DNA from: Allobosea psychrotolerans
GTDB lineage: Bacteria; Pseudomonadota; Alphaproteobacteria; Rhizobiales; Beijerinckiaceae
Direction of reading: 5' to 3'
DNA: 64,000 nucleotides
NCBI RefSeq assembly: GCF_002917105.1
Contig: NZ_PQFZ01000006.1
Span: 186,001 to 250,000 of the forward strand
This document shows, in pieces, positions 1 through 8,644 of the stretch (the first letter of the stretch is position 1; the number at the start of each line of letters is the position of its first letter). The notes under the pieces were generated by a model that did not search any database, was not told the DNA's origin, and worked only from the letters and a program-made list of their open reading frames with translations. The translations under genes and the position numbers were made by a program.

Positions 1-1
1 T

Positions 2-523
2 CGCGCCCCGCGACGGGAAGCGAGCCAGCGGACCGACCAATATTACGTGGAATTCCGGTCGCGCTACGCTCTCAGCTATGGCCACACCTTTCTCGTTTAT
101 GGCCGGCTGAACGCCAAGGGCGAGATCGGCCAGGTCACGGCCGATCAGGTCGCCGGGCTGCACCCGGCAGGCGAAGGACCGCAGCTTTGGTCCGTCGGGC
201 ATGTTCTGCCTGTTCCGGCCGAGACCGGCCCCAGCGATGGCGATCTCGAGGACGAATACATCTCGGCGCGCTTCAGGGTCCCCCTGAACGAGGCCCAGTA
301 CCGCCGCGTTGCGGCCTATATCAGGAACAAGCAGAAGACCTCTCCGGCCTGGCATGCGGTGCTCTATAACTGCAACAGGTGGGTCGGCGAGGTCGCGACA
401 TTCATGGGATTGCAGGCGCCCAGCAACACCCTGCTTTATCCGGCCGACTACATCGCCAGCCTGCGGTCGCTCAACAGAGGCAGGGTTACCGAGTCGGCCT
501 TTTCGGCCCACCGCGTTCAATAA
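2..523 (+). CDS. Partial hypothetical protein, DUF4105/papain-like fold possible
   Basis: The reading frame is open from the left edge of the window to a stop at 521-523, so the N-terminus is missing and 173 residues are visible. A GTG at 47 is the first possible start inside the window, but the frame upstream of it still reads like protein, so I treat the gene as 5'-truncated. A conserved-looking GHTFLVYGRL segment near the start and a YNCNRW segment later would supply a His and a Cys. That arrangement recalls papain-like or DUF4105-type periplasmic proteins, but I cannot establish the family. The gene is followed by a strong hairpin and lies convergent to the next gene. Confidence 0.6.
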   Translation, partial: RAPRREASQRTDQYYVEFRSRYALSYGHTFLVYGRLNAKGEIGQVTADQVAGLHPAGEGPQLWSVGHVLPVPAETGPSDGDLEDEYISARFRVPLNEAQYRRVAAYIRNKQKTSPAWHAVLYNCNRWVGEVATFMGLQAPSNTLLYPADYIASLRSLNRGRVTESAFSAHRVQ

Positions 524-549
524 GCGGCAGCGTTTCCGGTCTTCCCGCG

Positions 550-583
550 ATAGAGCAAGGATCCAACTGGATCTTTGCTCTAT
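550..583 (+). terminator. Hairpin terminator after the first gene
   Basis: Arms ATAGAGCAAGGATCC and GGATCTTTGCTCTAT pair over 15 positions with one G-U, around an AACT loop. A T-rich stretch (GGTTTTGTTTT) follows. It lies 26 bases after the stop of the partial gene. Confidence 0.65.
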
Positions 584-584
584 G

Positions 585-650
585 GTTTTGTTTTATCGCA
601 TTTTCTTCACGCGAACCGGTGTCCGCTTCGCTGGAAAACGCTCTGGCGAT
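585..650 (+). repeat. Dispersed intergenic repeat, copy 1
   Basis: The segment contains TTTTATCGCATTTTCTTCAC followed by GCGAACCGGTGTCCGCTTCG and ends in an AACGCTCT motif. Nearly the same sequence occurs at 40835-40896. A shorter inverted piece lies near 18050-18105 and a related variant at 8591-8644. All copies lie between or at the ends of genes, as expected for a REP-like element. Confidence 0.6.
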
Positions 651-1144
651 CAGCGCAGGACCAGAACCGGGGTTCCGACCGAGACGCGGTCGAACAGGTC
701 GACGATATCGTCGTTGAACATCCGGAAGCAGCCATAGGACGCAAAGGTGCCGATCGAATCCGGCCGATTGGTGCCATGGATCGCATATTGGCCGCCCCCG
801 GACAGCGTCAGCGCGCGTGCGCCCATCGGGTTTCGCGGCGAGCCCCCCGGGATGACGTCGGGCAGCTTCGGGTTGTCGCGCTTGATTTCGTCGGGCGGCG
901 ACCAGGCGGGCTCGACATGCTTGCCCTCGACCAGCACCTCGCCAAGCCATTGCTTGGAGGCCTTCCCGACCGCGACCTGGTAGCGGATGGCCGTGCCATC
1001 GCCCTGCACCAGATACAAACGCCGTTCCTTGGTCTTGATGACGATCGCGCCCGGTGCCGCCTCGCCCCTATAGGCAACGATTTCACGTGCGCCAGCCGGC
1101 ATGGCAACCGCCAATGCGAGCAATACGATACCTGTCCGCAGCAT
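650..1144 (-). CDS. L,D-transpeptidase (YkuD/ErfK family)
   Basis: A 164-residue protein with an N-terminal signal peptide (MLRTGIVLLALAVAMPAGA) followed by a single YkuD domain. The catalytic signature is clear: HGTNRPDSIG supplies the conserved His and SYGCFRM the nucleophilic Cys. Enzymes of this family cross-link peptidoglycan stem peptides or attach proteins to them in the periplasm. I chose the ATG at 1144 because it places the signal peptide at the N-terminus; an earlier in-frame start at 1186 would add a 14-residue extension with no signal character. The size fits small Hyphomicrobiales homologues. The gene stands alone, convergent with its left neighbour. Confidence 0.9.
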   Translation of the reverse strand: MLRTGIVLLALAVAMPAGAREIVAYRGEAAPGAIVIKTKERRLYLVQGDGTAIRYQVAVGKASKQWLGEVLVEGKHVEPAWSPPDEIKRDNPKLPDVIPGGSPRNPMGARALTLSGGGQYAIHGTNRPDSIGTFASYGCFRMFNDDIVDLFDRVSVGTPVLVLR

Positions 1145-1266
1145 CACGTCTGAGCCCCAGCCATTGTCGAGAGACAAGATTACCATAACTCAGTAACCCA
1201 TGGATACCTAACCGGAAATTGGCCGCCCAAGCGACTGGCCAAGCCCTCCATCTCGGGATCGTGCAG

Positions 1267-1995
1267 CTAAAGGTCGGTGCTTTGCGGCAGGATCACGAGA
1301 TCGCGGATCGTCACGTTGCGCGGCCGGCTGAGCATGAAGAAGACGGCTTCCGCCACCTCTTCGGCTTCGATCAGGCCGCCGGCAGCACGCTCGGCTTCGA
1401 GCTTTTCGCGCGGCCAGTCCGCGATCAGCGCCGTCACGACCGGGCCGGGCAGGACCGCGCCGACACGCAGGCCGTGCGGAATGACCTGACGGCGGACGGC
1501 ATGAACGAAGGCCTGCACCGCGTGCTTGGAGGCGGTGTAGATCGGCTCCCACACCACCGGGACGATGCCGGCGACCGAACTCGTGACGAGGATATCGCCG
1601 GTCTTGCGCGCGATCATATGCGGCAGCACGGCGTGGATGCTGCGGAAGGTGGCGTTGACGTTGAGATTCAGCATCCGGTCCCAGGCATCGGGATCGCCGT
1701 CGCTGACCGGCCCGCCGACATAGGAGCCGGCATTGGCATGGAAGATGTCCAGCTGGCCGGTCCTGGCGAGAATCTGCGGCATCATGCCGGCGACCGAAGC
1801 GGCATCGGTCAGATCGACGACGAGTGGAATCGCCGCCGCGCCGAGAGGGCCGCATATGCGAGCCAGCGCTGCTTCGTCGCGATCGACCAGAACGACGCAG
1901 GCTCCGGCGGCGAGCAGGCGCTTTGCGCAGGCAAGCCCGATCCCCGAGGCGGCGCCCGTGATCGCGGCGGTTTTTCCGGCCATTTGCTGCGTCAC
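1267..1995 (-). CDS. rbtD: Ribitol 2-dehydrogenase (SDR family)
   Basis: A 242-residue short-chain dehydrogenase. The cofactor-binding loop TGAASGIG is near residues 14-21, a D in VLVDRD suggests NAD(H) preference, and the catalytic Ser/Tyr/Lys are in the SSVAG and YTASK segments. The segments [15 protein letters not shown] and [17 protein letters not shown] and the C-terminal [11 protein letters not shown] closely match what I recall of Klebsiella ribitol dehydrogenase, which oxidises ribitol to D-ribulose. The start overlaps the stop of the upstream kinase gene in an ATGA, so the two are probably translationally coupled. Substrate is inferred from similarity and from the adjacent ribulokinase-like gene. 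Confidence 0.85.
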   Translation of the reverse strand: MTQQMAGKTAAITGAASGIGLACAKRLLAAGACVVLVDRDEAALARICGPLGAAAIPLVVDLTDAASVAGMMPQILARTGQLDIFHANAGSYVGGPVSDGDPDAWDRMLNLNVNATFRSIHAVLPHMIARKTGDILVTSSVAGIVPVVWEPIYTASKHAVQAFVHAVRRQVIPHGLRVGAVLPGPVVTALIADWPREKLEAERAAGGLIEAEEVAEAVFFMLSRPRNVTIRDLVILPQSTDL

Positions 1996-3647
1996 GGCGT
2001 CGACTCCGGTGCTGTGTGGTCTTCGGTTGCCTGCATCAGGTCGCGCGCCACACGCGCGGCGTCCTGCAGATGATCGAAGGCGGCAAAGCGCCTGTCATGC
2101 AGCGCGGCGATAGCGCCCCCAGTTGGTGTGAAGGCGCTCGCAGCCGGGGCCATCGCGGTCATGGCCTGGGCGAGATCCGGGAAAGCGCCGGCCGCGGCCG
2201 CACCGAGCATCGCCGCGCCCAGCAGGACGGGGTCGACATCGTCGGGCACGAGCACGGGCAGACCGGCGCAGTCGGCCAGCATTTGCCGGATCAGCGGATG
2301 GCGGCCCGCGCCGCCGCTGAGCACGATCGCCTCGATCGCGGCGCCGCGCGCGCGGCTGGCTCTGAGAATCTGCCGCAGCCCGTAGCCGATACCTGTGAGC
2401 CCCGCGACATAGAGCGCGACGAGATGGTCGAGGTCGCGCTCCATGCCGAGACCGGCGATCAGGGCGCGCGCCTGCGGATCGGCATGGGGCGAGCGATTGC
2501 CGAGGACATCGGGCACGACGACGAGGCCATCAGCCAATCGCACCGCATCGGAGAGGTCCTCGCTGCGTCCAGCCGCGCGGTCTGCCAGCCAGCTCGGCAG
2601 CGAAAGACCCTCTTGCGCAGCCAGGCGCTGCGCCTCCGGCGTCGCCGGATGGAAGCCGATCAACTGCTCGATCGCCGCGCCGGCGGCGGATTGGCCGCCT
2701 TCGCTGAGCCAGAGTCCCGGCGCCATCGCCGCGAAATAAGGCCCCCAGACGCCCGGGATGAAGATCGGTTCGCGGCTGCTCGCCATGGTGCAGGCCGAGG
2801 TGCCGAAGACATAGGCCATGCGGGTCAGCGCCGTGCCGTGTTGGGAGCGGACGCCGACCGAGCCGAGACCGCCGGCATGCGCGTCGATCAGCCCGGCCGC
2901 GACGGCCGTGCCCGGCTTCAAACCGAGATCGGCCGCGGCCTGCACCGTCAGGCCCTGGCCGAGCGCCGTGCCGCCGGGAACGATCTCGCTGCCGATGCGC
3001 GCAAAACCCTGCTCGGCCAGATCGCCGAGCCCGATCTGGTGGAAGTAGCCGGCATCCCAGCGCGCCTCATGCGCCAGATAGGTCCATTTGCAGGTGACCG
3101 TGCAGACCGAGCGCGCCAGTGAGCCGCTCGCCCGCCAGGTCAGGAAGTCGGTCAGGTCGAAGAACTGCCAGGCCGCATCATAACTCTGCGGCAGATGCTG
3201 CTTGAGCCAGAGCAGCTTCGGCGTTTCCATCTCGGGCGAGATCGTGCCGCCGACATAGGCGAGCACGGGATGACCGGTGCGGTTGATGCGCTCGGTCTGC
3301 GCAAGCGCGCGGTGGTCCATCCAGACGATGATGTCGCGGCTCACATCGCCATGGGCGCCCACAGGCAGCGGCGCCCCGTTCTCGCCGAGCACGACCAGCG
3401 AGCATGTCGCATCGAAGCCGATGCCGGCGATGGCGTCGGGCGCGAGCTTCGCCTGCGCCATCGCCGCGCGCACGCTGGCGCAGACGGCGCGCCAGATATC
3501 CGCGCTCGATTGTTCCCAGATATCGGGCCCGTCCTGATAGAGCGCGATGTCGCGCTTGGCCGTCGCGAGCATGCGCCCGTTGCGGTCGAAGATCCCGGCC
3601 CGGGCACTACCGGTGCCGACGTCGATGCCAATGAAGTGGGTGCTCAT
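1992..3647 (-). CDS. FGGY-family carbohydrate kinase, probable D-ribulokinase
   Basis: A 551-residue sugar kinase of the FGGY family. The N-terminal actin-like domain begins with [15 protein letters not shown] (phosphate-1 loop). The C-terminal domain carries [17 protein letters not shown], the FGGY ATP-binding signature region. Length and the WEQSSADIW segment fit the D-ribulokinase branch rather than xylulokinase or glycerol kinase. With ribitol dehydrogenase coupled immediately downstream, the inferred pathway is ribitol to D-ribulose to D-ribulose 5-phosphate, feeding the pentose phosphate pathway. The start is the ATG at 3645-3647. The gene is separated from the upstream FAD oxidoreductase by a 150-bp inverted repeat, so it may have its own promoter or rely on read-through. 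Confidence 0.82.
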   Translation of the reverse strand: MSTHFIGIDVGTGSARAGIFDRNGRMLATAKRDIALYQDGPDIWEQSSADIWRAVCASVRAAMAQAKLAPDAIAGIGFDATCSLVVLGENGAPLPVGAHGDVSRDIIVWMDHRALAQTERINRTGHPVLAYVGGTISPEMETPKLLWLKQHLPQSYDAAWQFFDLTDFLTWRASGSLARSVCTVTCKWTYLAHEARWDAGYFHQIGLGDLAEQGFARIGSEIVPGGTALGQGLTVQAAADLGLKPGTAVAAGLIDAHAGGLGSVGVRSQHGTALTRMAYVFGTSACTMASSREPIFIPGVWGPYFAAMAPGLWLSEGGQSAAGAAIEQLIGFHPATPEAQRLAAQEGLSLPSWLADRAAGRSEDLSDAVRLADGLVVVPDVLGNRSPHADPQARALIAGLGMERDLDHLVALYVAGLTGIGYGLRQILRASRARGAAIEAIVLSGGAGRHPLIRQMLADCAGLPVLVPDDVDPVLLGAAMLGAAAAGAFPDLAQAMTAMAPAASAFTPTGGAIAALHDRRFAAFDHLQDAARVARDLMQATEDHTAPESTP

Positions 3648-3721
3648 GGATTGACGATCCCGTCAGCGGTGCAATGCGGGCCACTCGCGTTGGATGAAGC
3701 GTCATGCCGATGGAACCACGC

Positions 3722-3871
3722 CGTCATTCCGGGGCAGGCCGCAGGCCTGAGCCCGGAACCCAGAACCGATGCGGTAGCTCCAGGAGACGTGCCGCTCCCA
3801 TGAGCTTGGGATGGCAAGGGCATCGGTTCTGGGTTCCGGGCTCTTCGCTGACGCGAAGCCCCGGAATGACG
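3722..3871. repeat. Large imperfect inverted repeat, intergenic
   Basis: The outer arms CGTCATTCCGGGGC (3722-3735) and GCCCCGGAATGACG (3858-3871) are perfect complements. Inner arms of 24 bases (3749-3772 and 3820-3843) are also complementary and contain the CCCGGAACCCAGAACCGATG motif. The element nearly fills the gap between the kinase start and the FAD oxidoreductase stop. It resembles a dispersed palindromic element, not a gene. Confidence 0.7.
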
Positions 3872-3906
3872 CTGAGGTTCCGCCGCCATCGGTACCTTCC
3901 CGATCA

Positions 3907-5346
3907 TCAGGCCGCGGCCCGGTTCGGCGGTCCGGCGCGGCTGCCGTCGGGGTTGCGCAGGTAGACGCCATGGTCGAGCTGCTGGCGGCGCAGCTCTTCG
4001 ATGTCGATATCGGCCGGTGAGCGGTTGCCGCGCACCGAAATCTTGGCGGCGCGCCCGGCGGCCTCGCCCATCGCCATGCAGGTCGCCATGACGCGGATCG
4101 CGCCCATCGCCTCATGCGTGGCCGAGATGCTGCGGCCGGCGACCAGGAGATTGCCGATCTTCTGGGGAACCAGCGACCGGTACGGGATATCGTAGCAATC
4201 GCCGCACCAGATCAGGGTGCAGCCGTCATCGGAAGGACGGTGGATGTCGATCGGATAGCTGGCGACAGCGATCGCATCGTCGAAATGCTTGCAGGCCAGC
4301 ACATCCTCCTGCGTCATCACATACTGGCCGAGGATGCGGCGGGTCTCGCGGATGCCGAGGAAGGGCGCCGTCTTGGTGAAATAGGCCTTCTCGAAGCCCG
4401 GCACGTAATTGACGAGATAGGTCACGATGTCGTCGATCTGGGCGCGGCCCTCGATCTCGCCCTTGGTCAGGCTGCGGGCATTGGTGCCGTCGGTGCCCTT
4501 GACCCGGGTCATGTTGATCCAGACCTCGCCCTTCTTCAGGCCGGTGATGATGATCGTGCGCTCATTGGGAATCTCCAGGCCGCGCTCGGCCTTGGCCTTG
4601 GCGATGAGTTCGCGCATGCCGACGACGATGAACTGCCGGTTCTGGCCGAAATACTCGGCGGGAATGAAGTCGGTGAGATAGGTGCGCGCCTCCGGCGGCG
4701 CATTCGCGATGCTCATGCGCAGCGCGTCGGTGTCGACGCCGGCAAGGCAGAACATCAGCGTCGGCGGCTGCATGCCGCCATCGGCATTGCCCTTTTCTGT
4801 CGGCACGCCGGCGCTGTAGGCGACGTCCGCGTCGCCGCTGCAGTCGATCACGACCTTGGCGAGGATGGCGGTGCGGCCGGTCTTGCTCTCGGTGACGACG
4901 CCACGGATGATGTCGTTCTCGACCAGTGCGCCGGCAAAGAAGGTGTAGAACAGCACATCGACGCCGGCCTCGATCAGCATCTCCAGCGCCACGGTCTTGA
5001 CCGCTTCGGGCTCGACCAGCGTGATGCCCATATGCAGCGGACAGGGCCGGTGCTCGCTCGCCCCATCGCGCTCCCGGCGCAGGCGTTCGATGAATTTCTG
5101 CGGCAGCCCGTCGATGATCTGGTTGCCCTTCTGGCCGAGGAAACCCAGTACCGGCAGGCCGATCGTCATATTGCCGCCGACGAAGCTGCGGCTCTCGATC
5201 AGCCCGACGCGCAGGCCGTCTTCGGCGGCGGCGAGCGCGGCGGTGAGGCCCGATGGCCCGCCGCCGACGACCAGCACGTCATATTCGGCCGAGACGGGGA
5301 TGGAGCGCGCCGGCTCCTCGATGAAGCGAACCCCGGTCATGGACAT
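3907..5346 (-). CDS. FAD-dependent oxidoreductase (PF12831-type)
   Basis: A 479-residue flavoprotein. An N-terminal Rossmann motif VLVVGGGPSGLTAALAAAE is followed by an acidic/basic IESRSFVGGN segment, typical of the FAD-dependent oxidoreductase family often annotated PF12831. A second FAD-contact region, NLLVAGRSISATHEAMG, is near the C-terminus and includes the usual invariant Gly-Arg. The start at 5346 is preferred over 5370 because a GGAAGGAAA Shine-Dalgarno lies 7 bases before it. It lies between the sugar ABC transporter and the ribulokinase on the same strand, so a role in the same catabolic pathway is likely. Its substrate cannot be told from sequence, and a classical ribitol pathway has no need of it. 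Confidence 0.82.
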   Translation of the reverse strand: MSMTGVRFIEEPARSIPVSAEYDVLVVGGGPSGLTAALAAAEDGLRVGLIESRSFVGGNMTIGLPVLGFLGQKGNQIIDGLPQKFIERLRRERDGASEHRPCPLHMGITLVEPEAVKTVALEMLIEAGVDVLFYTFFAGALVENDIIRGVVTESKTGRTAILAKVVIDCSGDADVAYSAGVPTEKGNADGGMQPPTLMFCLAGVDTDALRMSIANAPPEARTYLTDFIPAEYFGQNRQFIVVGMRELIAKAKAERGLEIPNERTIIITGLKKGEVWINMTRVKGTDGTNARSLTKGEIEGRAQIDDIVTYLVNYVPGFEKAYFTKTAPFLGIRETRRILGQYVMTQEDVLACKHFDDAIAVASYPIDIHRPSDDGCTLIWCGDCYDIPYRSLVPQKIGNLLVAGRSISATHEAMGAIRVMATCMAMGEAAGRAAKISVRGNRSPADIDIEELRRQQLDHGVYLRNPDGSRAGPPNRAAA

Positions 5347-5441
5347 GAGGCGATTTCCTTCCACTGGCATTAGGTCGATTGGCTGGTGAGTCGATTGATT
5401 GAACAGGGGCCGGCGCCGCAGCGCCGGCCGTTATCCGTCGG

Positions 5442-6737
5442 TCAGGCCGGCATCATCGGCTTGACGCGCTCGATGATGGCGGAGACCGCGTCCTTGACGG
5501 GCTTGCGCCCGAGAACGGCCAGCTGAACCTCCTCGAGGAAGGTCGCCTGGGCGCGCGCCGCCTCGGGAAATGGCGGGAAGGCGCCGCGCGCCGTCGCCAG
5601 GACCTTGGCCTCGACGGCGGCGAGCGCGTTCTTCGCCTTCAGCCCCGCATCGGCATAGGTCGAGACGCGCACCGGGCCATTGCCGTTGATCGCCATGCCC
5701 AGCGTCACGCGCTTGCTCGAAACCTCCTTGATGAAGCTCCAGGCCAGCGCCTTATCCCTAGCGTTCCGGGGGATCGCCATCGCCCAGGCCTCGACGACGG
5801 AGGCCATCGCCACCTTGCCCTTGATCGCGGCCGAACCGGGGAATTCGACCGCCTTGATCTTGCCCGGATACTTGCTCTGCTCCGGATTGTTGAGCTGCGC
5901 GCCACGGGCGAAGGGCAGGATGGTGAAGGCCGCCCGCCCTTGTTGCAGCCATGTGACCTGGTCGTCGTTCTTGGTCGTCGCATAGCTGCGCGGCAGGCTG
6001 CCGGCTTCGAACATGCCACGCAGCGCCGCGAGCCCGCTTTCCATCGCCTCGCGATTGGGGACGAGCTTGAAATCGGAGCTGACGAAATCCCCGCCATAGG
6101 CGCGCGCGAACATCACCGGGAAGACCGCCAGATCGCTCGCCAGCACCATGCCGGTGACCGGCGTGCCGGCCTTGGAGGTGAAGCTCGTCTTCTTGGCCTG
6201 CGCGATCAGCTCTTCCAACGTGGTCGGCGGCGCCGAGATGCCGGCCTCCTCCAGCAGCGCCTCATTGTAGAACAGGCCCTGCGTGGCATGGCGGACGGGA
6301 ATGCCGATCAGCTTGCCATCGACCGTCATGCCCTGGACGAGTCCGGGCGCGATGTCTGCGAAGTCCTCGATGGGATCCTGCTTCTGATAGGGCTCCAGCG
6401 GCTCGAACAGCGCCGCGATCTGCGAGGTCGGACGGTTGTCGATGAGATAGCCAACGCCGTATTCGGTCTCCTTCAGGCTGGCCTCGCGGAAGAGCCGGTC
6501 CTGCAACGGGTTGGAATCGAAGGTCGTGAAGGCGATCTCCACGTCCTTGGCCTTGAGCCAGTCCTTCAGCAGGTCGCCGTCGCCGGAGCCCAGCACGGTC
6601 TGGTGGACCTTGTGGCTGAGCACGTTCAGCGTCTTGCCGGCGGCAAGCACCGGCCGCGCCGAGAACGCGGCTGCCGCGCCGATGGTGCCGGCGACGAAGG
6701 TTCTGCGGGTCAGTTTCGTTTCAGGCTTCTTCGACAT
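5442..6737 (-). CDS. Sugar/polyol ABC transporter substrate-binding protein
   Basis: A 431-residue extracellular solute-binding protein of family 1. The N-terminus has a Tat-type signal (LTRRTFVAGTIGAAAAFSA), so the protein is probably exported folded to the periplasm. The mature part shows family-1 features such as GIPVRHATQGLFYNEALLEE and AWAMAIPRNA. The start at 6737 is set by a strong GGGAGGAAACA ribosome-binding site; a much longer open frame upstream overlaps the permease gene and is not real. It forms a transporter with the two permeases immediately upstream. Ribitol or a related polyol is the inferred ligand, from the dehydrogenase and kinase downstream. Confidence 0.88.
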   Translation of the reverse strand: MSKKPETKLTRRTFVAGTIGAAAAFSARPVLAAGKTLNVLSHKVHQTVLGSGDGDLLKDWLKAKDVEIAFTTFDSNPLQDRLFREASLKETEYGVGYLIDNRPTSQIAALFEPLEPYQKQDPIEDFADIAPGLVQGMTVDGKLIGIPVRHATQGLFYNEALLEEAGISAPPTTLEELIAQAKKTSFTSKAGTPVTGMVLASDLAVFPVMFARAYGGDFVSSDFKLVPNREAMESGLAALRGMFEAGSLPRSYATTKNDDQVTWLQQGRAAFTILPFARGAQLNNPEQSKYPGKIKAVEFPGSAAIKGKVAMASVVEAWAMAIPRNARDKALAWSFIKEVSSKRVTLGMAINGNGPVRVSTYADAGLKAKNALAAVEAKVLATARGAFPPFPEAARAQATFLEEVQLAVLGRKPVKDAVSAIIERVKPMMPA

Positions 6738-6760
6738 TGTTTCCTCCCTTTTATGGTTGG

Positions 6761-7594
6761 CTACCCCTTCGTCGAACCGGCGGTGAGGCCGGCCACGAGG
6801 TAGCGGTTCATGAAGACGACGAAGAGCAGGACGGGCACGAGCTGCACGGTCGAGGCCGCGAAGAGGATTCCCCAATCCACGCCATCGATGGAGCCGATCA
6901 TCTCGGAGATGACGAGCGGCGCCGTCTTGGCGCGCGTGGCCGTGAAGACGAAGGCGAAGAGGAACTCGTTCCAGGAAAACACGATCACGAAGACCGCGAC
7001 CGCCAGCACGCCCGGCATCGCCAGCGGCACGATCACCTTGCGCAGGATCGTCAGGCGGCTGGCGCCGTCGATGGCGGCCGCCTCGTCGAGCTCGCGTGGG
7101 ATCTGGTCCATGAAGGTGCGCATCAGCACCGTGCCGAGCGACACGAAGAAGGTCGCATAGAGCAGGATCAGCACAAGATGCGTGTCGTTGAGGCCGAGCG
7201 CGTTGACGATCGGGAACAGCGGCAGCGTCACCACGATCGGCGGGATCAGGCGCACGATGATCAGCCCGGCGATGCTGGCGCCGAACCAGCGCCCGGAATG
7301 ACGGGAATAGACATAGCCCGCGCAGGTGCTGGCGACGATTGCGAGCAGCGTCGCCCCGACCGTGATCAGCAGGCTGTTCAGCAAGGCCTCGAAGAAGACG
7401 CCCCAGGACCGCCAGAGCTCGGCATAATGCTTCAGCGTCGGGGTGAAGAGCCATTTCGGCGGCACCGCGAAGATGTCCTGCCCCGGCTTCAGCGAGGAGA
7501 CGGCGATGAACAGGATCGGGAACAGCGACCAGAGCAGGATCGCCGCGACCGCAGCCGCCTTGCCCAGCCCGATGAGCCAGCGCTCAATGCGCAT
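6761..7594 (-). CDS. Sugar ABC transporter permease, MalG type
   Basis: A 277-residue inner-membrane permease with about six hydrophobic segments. The ABC-interacting EAA loop is visible as ELDEAAAIDGASRLTILRKV, followed by the IVPLAMPG stretch characteristic of the MalG/CUT1 family. The start at 7594 gives the usual MRIERW N-terminus. It overlaps the preceding permease gene by 11 bases, which suggests translational coupling. It pairs with the MalF-type permease to form the membrane channel. No ATP-binding subunit is encoded in this locus, so the transporter must borrow one encoded elsewhere. Confidence 0.9.
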   Translation of the reverse strand: MRIERWLIGLGKAAAVAAILLWSLFPILFIAVSSLKPGQDIFAVPPKWLFTPTLKHYAELWRSWGVFFEALLNSLLITVGATLLAIVASTCAGYVYSRHSGRWFGASIAGLIIVRLIPPIVVTLPLFPIVNALGLNDTHLVLILLYATFFVSLGTVLMRTFMDQIPRELDEAAAIDGASRLTILRKVIVPLAMPGVLAVAVFVIVFSWNEFLFAFVFTATRAKTAPLVISEMIGSIDGVDWGILFAASTVQLVPVLLFVVFMNRYLVAGLTAGSTKG

Positions 7595-8459
7595 GAGCGA
7601 GCCCTCCCCGCCTGAGCAGCAGGACATAGGCCCCCGCCAGCAGGAGCGAGATCACCACCATGATCCAGGCGGTCGCGGCGGCCGGGCCGAAGGCGTTGAA
7701 GCTGAAGGCTTCCTGATAGAGGTAGATCGCCACGACCTCGGTCGAGCGCGCCGGCCCGCCTTTCGTCAGCAGCCAGGCCTCCGAGAACAGGCGGAAGGCG
7801 AAGATGTAGCGGAACAGCAGCGCGATCAGCATCGCCGGCGCAAGCAGCGGCAGCGTCACGCGCCGGAAGGCCTGCCAGCGCGTCGCGCCGTCGATCCTGG
7901 CGGCTTCATAGAGCTCGGCGGGGATGGCGAGGCGCGCCGCGTAGACGATGACGAAGGTGAAGGGCAGGTGCAGCCAGATCGTCAGGAGCCCGATCAGGGT
8001 CATCGCATGCGACGGCTCGAACGACCAATCCAGCGTCGGCAGGTTGAGCGCGCGCAGCGCCAGCGTGATCGGCCCGGCATCGGGATCGAACAGGAAGCGC
8101 CACATCACCACGGCGGTGACCTCGCTCACCGCATAGGGCGCCAGCACCGCGACGAGCAGGAAGCGTCGGAACGGCAGGCCGCTGGCGAACAGCAGCGCCA
8201 TGCCGAGTCCAACAGCGAGTTCGAGATGGACCGCGACGACGACGAGCACGACCGTGTTCAGCAAGGCGCGGTGAAAGGCCGGATCGGCCAGGACGCGAAC
8301 ATAGTTCTGCAGCCCGACGAAGCTCGGCGCCTGGCCGAAGCTCGACATGTTCAGGCTGAGCCAGACCACATAAAGCGACGGCAGCACGATCACGCTCAGG
8401 ATGAGCAGATGCACCGGCGCTAGCAGCGGCAGGAGCCGTGCTGTTGTTGGAAGCTGCAC
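7584..8459 (-). CDS. Sugar ABC transporter permease, MalF type
   Basis: A 291-residue permease of the CUT1 type. Hydrophobic segments begin at LLPLLAPVHLLILSVIVLP, and the EAA loop reads ELYEAARIDGATRWQAFRRV with the following TLPLLAP. The start is taken as the GTG at 8457-8459 because GGAGG lies five bases upstream; an in-frame start at 8516 would add 19 residues without membrane character. It is the first gene of the ABC set after the LacI gene. The 180-base gap between them contains a 50-nt near-perfect hairpin that may regulate the operon. Confidence 0.9.
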   Translation of the reverse strand: MQLPTTARLLPLLAPVHLLILSVIVLPSLYVVWLSLNMSSFGQAPSFVGLQNYVRVLADPAFHRALLNTVVLVVVAVHLELAVGLGMALLFASGLPFRRFLLVAVLAPYAVSEVTAVVMWRFLFDPDAGPITLALRALNLPTLDWSFEPSHAMTLIGLLTIWLHLPFTFVIVYAARLAIPAELYEAARIDGATRWQAFRRVTLPLLAPAMLIALLFRYIFAFRLFSEAWLLTKGGPARSTEVVAIYLYQEAFSFNAFGPAAATAWIMVVISLLLAGAYVLLLRRGGLAHAH

Positions 8460-8527
8460 TCTTTCCTCCGGAACTCTCTTGATCCGGGCTCTGTCGGCCC
8501 GGTGATCAGGTCGCAATCGTCTTTCAG

Positions 8528-8577
8528 ATCAGGTTTCCTTCATTCGGACGCTTCCGTCAGAATGCAGGAAACCTGAT
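8528..8577 (-). promoter_or_regulatory. 50-nt near-perfect hairpin in leader of the ABC operon
   Basis: Arms ATCAGGTTTCCTTCATTC (8528-8545) and GAATGCAGGAAACCTGAT (8560-8577) pair with one mismatch. The inner part adds GACG-CTTC-CGTC. It sits between the LacI gene stop and the first permease start and has no T-run, so it is more likely a regulatory structure or operator than a plain terminator. Confidence 0.45.
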
Positions 8578-8590
8578 TGATTCTAAAAGC

Positions 8591-8644
8591 TTAGAGCATT
8601 GCTTCTGCGAAAAACCGGTACCCACTTTTTCGCGCAAGGCTCTA
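8591..8644. repeat. REP-like hairpin overlapping the LacI stop codon
   Basis: The segment runs from TTAGAGCATTGC to CGCAAGGCTCTAG. Internal GCGAAAAA and TTTTTCGC arms flank ACCGGTACCCAC. It shares the ACCGGT-CCCACTT core and the AGAGC/GCTCT ends with the repeats at 585-650 and 40835-40896. The TAG stop of the LacI gene is part of the element. Confidence 0.5.

Noticed and set aside
4114..5373. 419-codon open frame on the plus strand opposite the FAD oxidoreductase
   Set aside because: It is a GC-rich antisense shadow; composition is dominated by D, A, G and R with no domain, and the minus-strand gene is clearly real.
5442..7454. Long 670-codon version of the sugar binding protein
   Set aside because: The N-terminal half is a frame shadow of the permease gene; a strong ribosome-binding site and Tat signal set the start at 6737.
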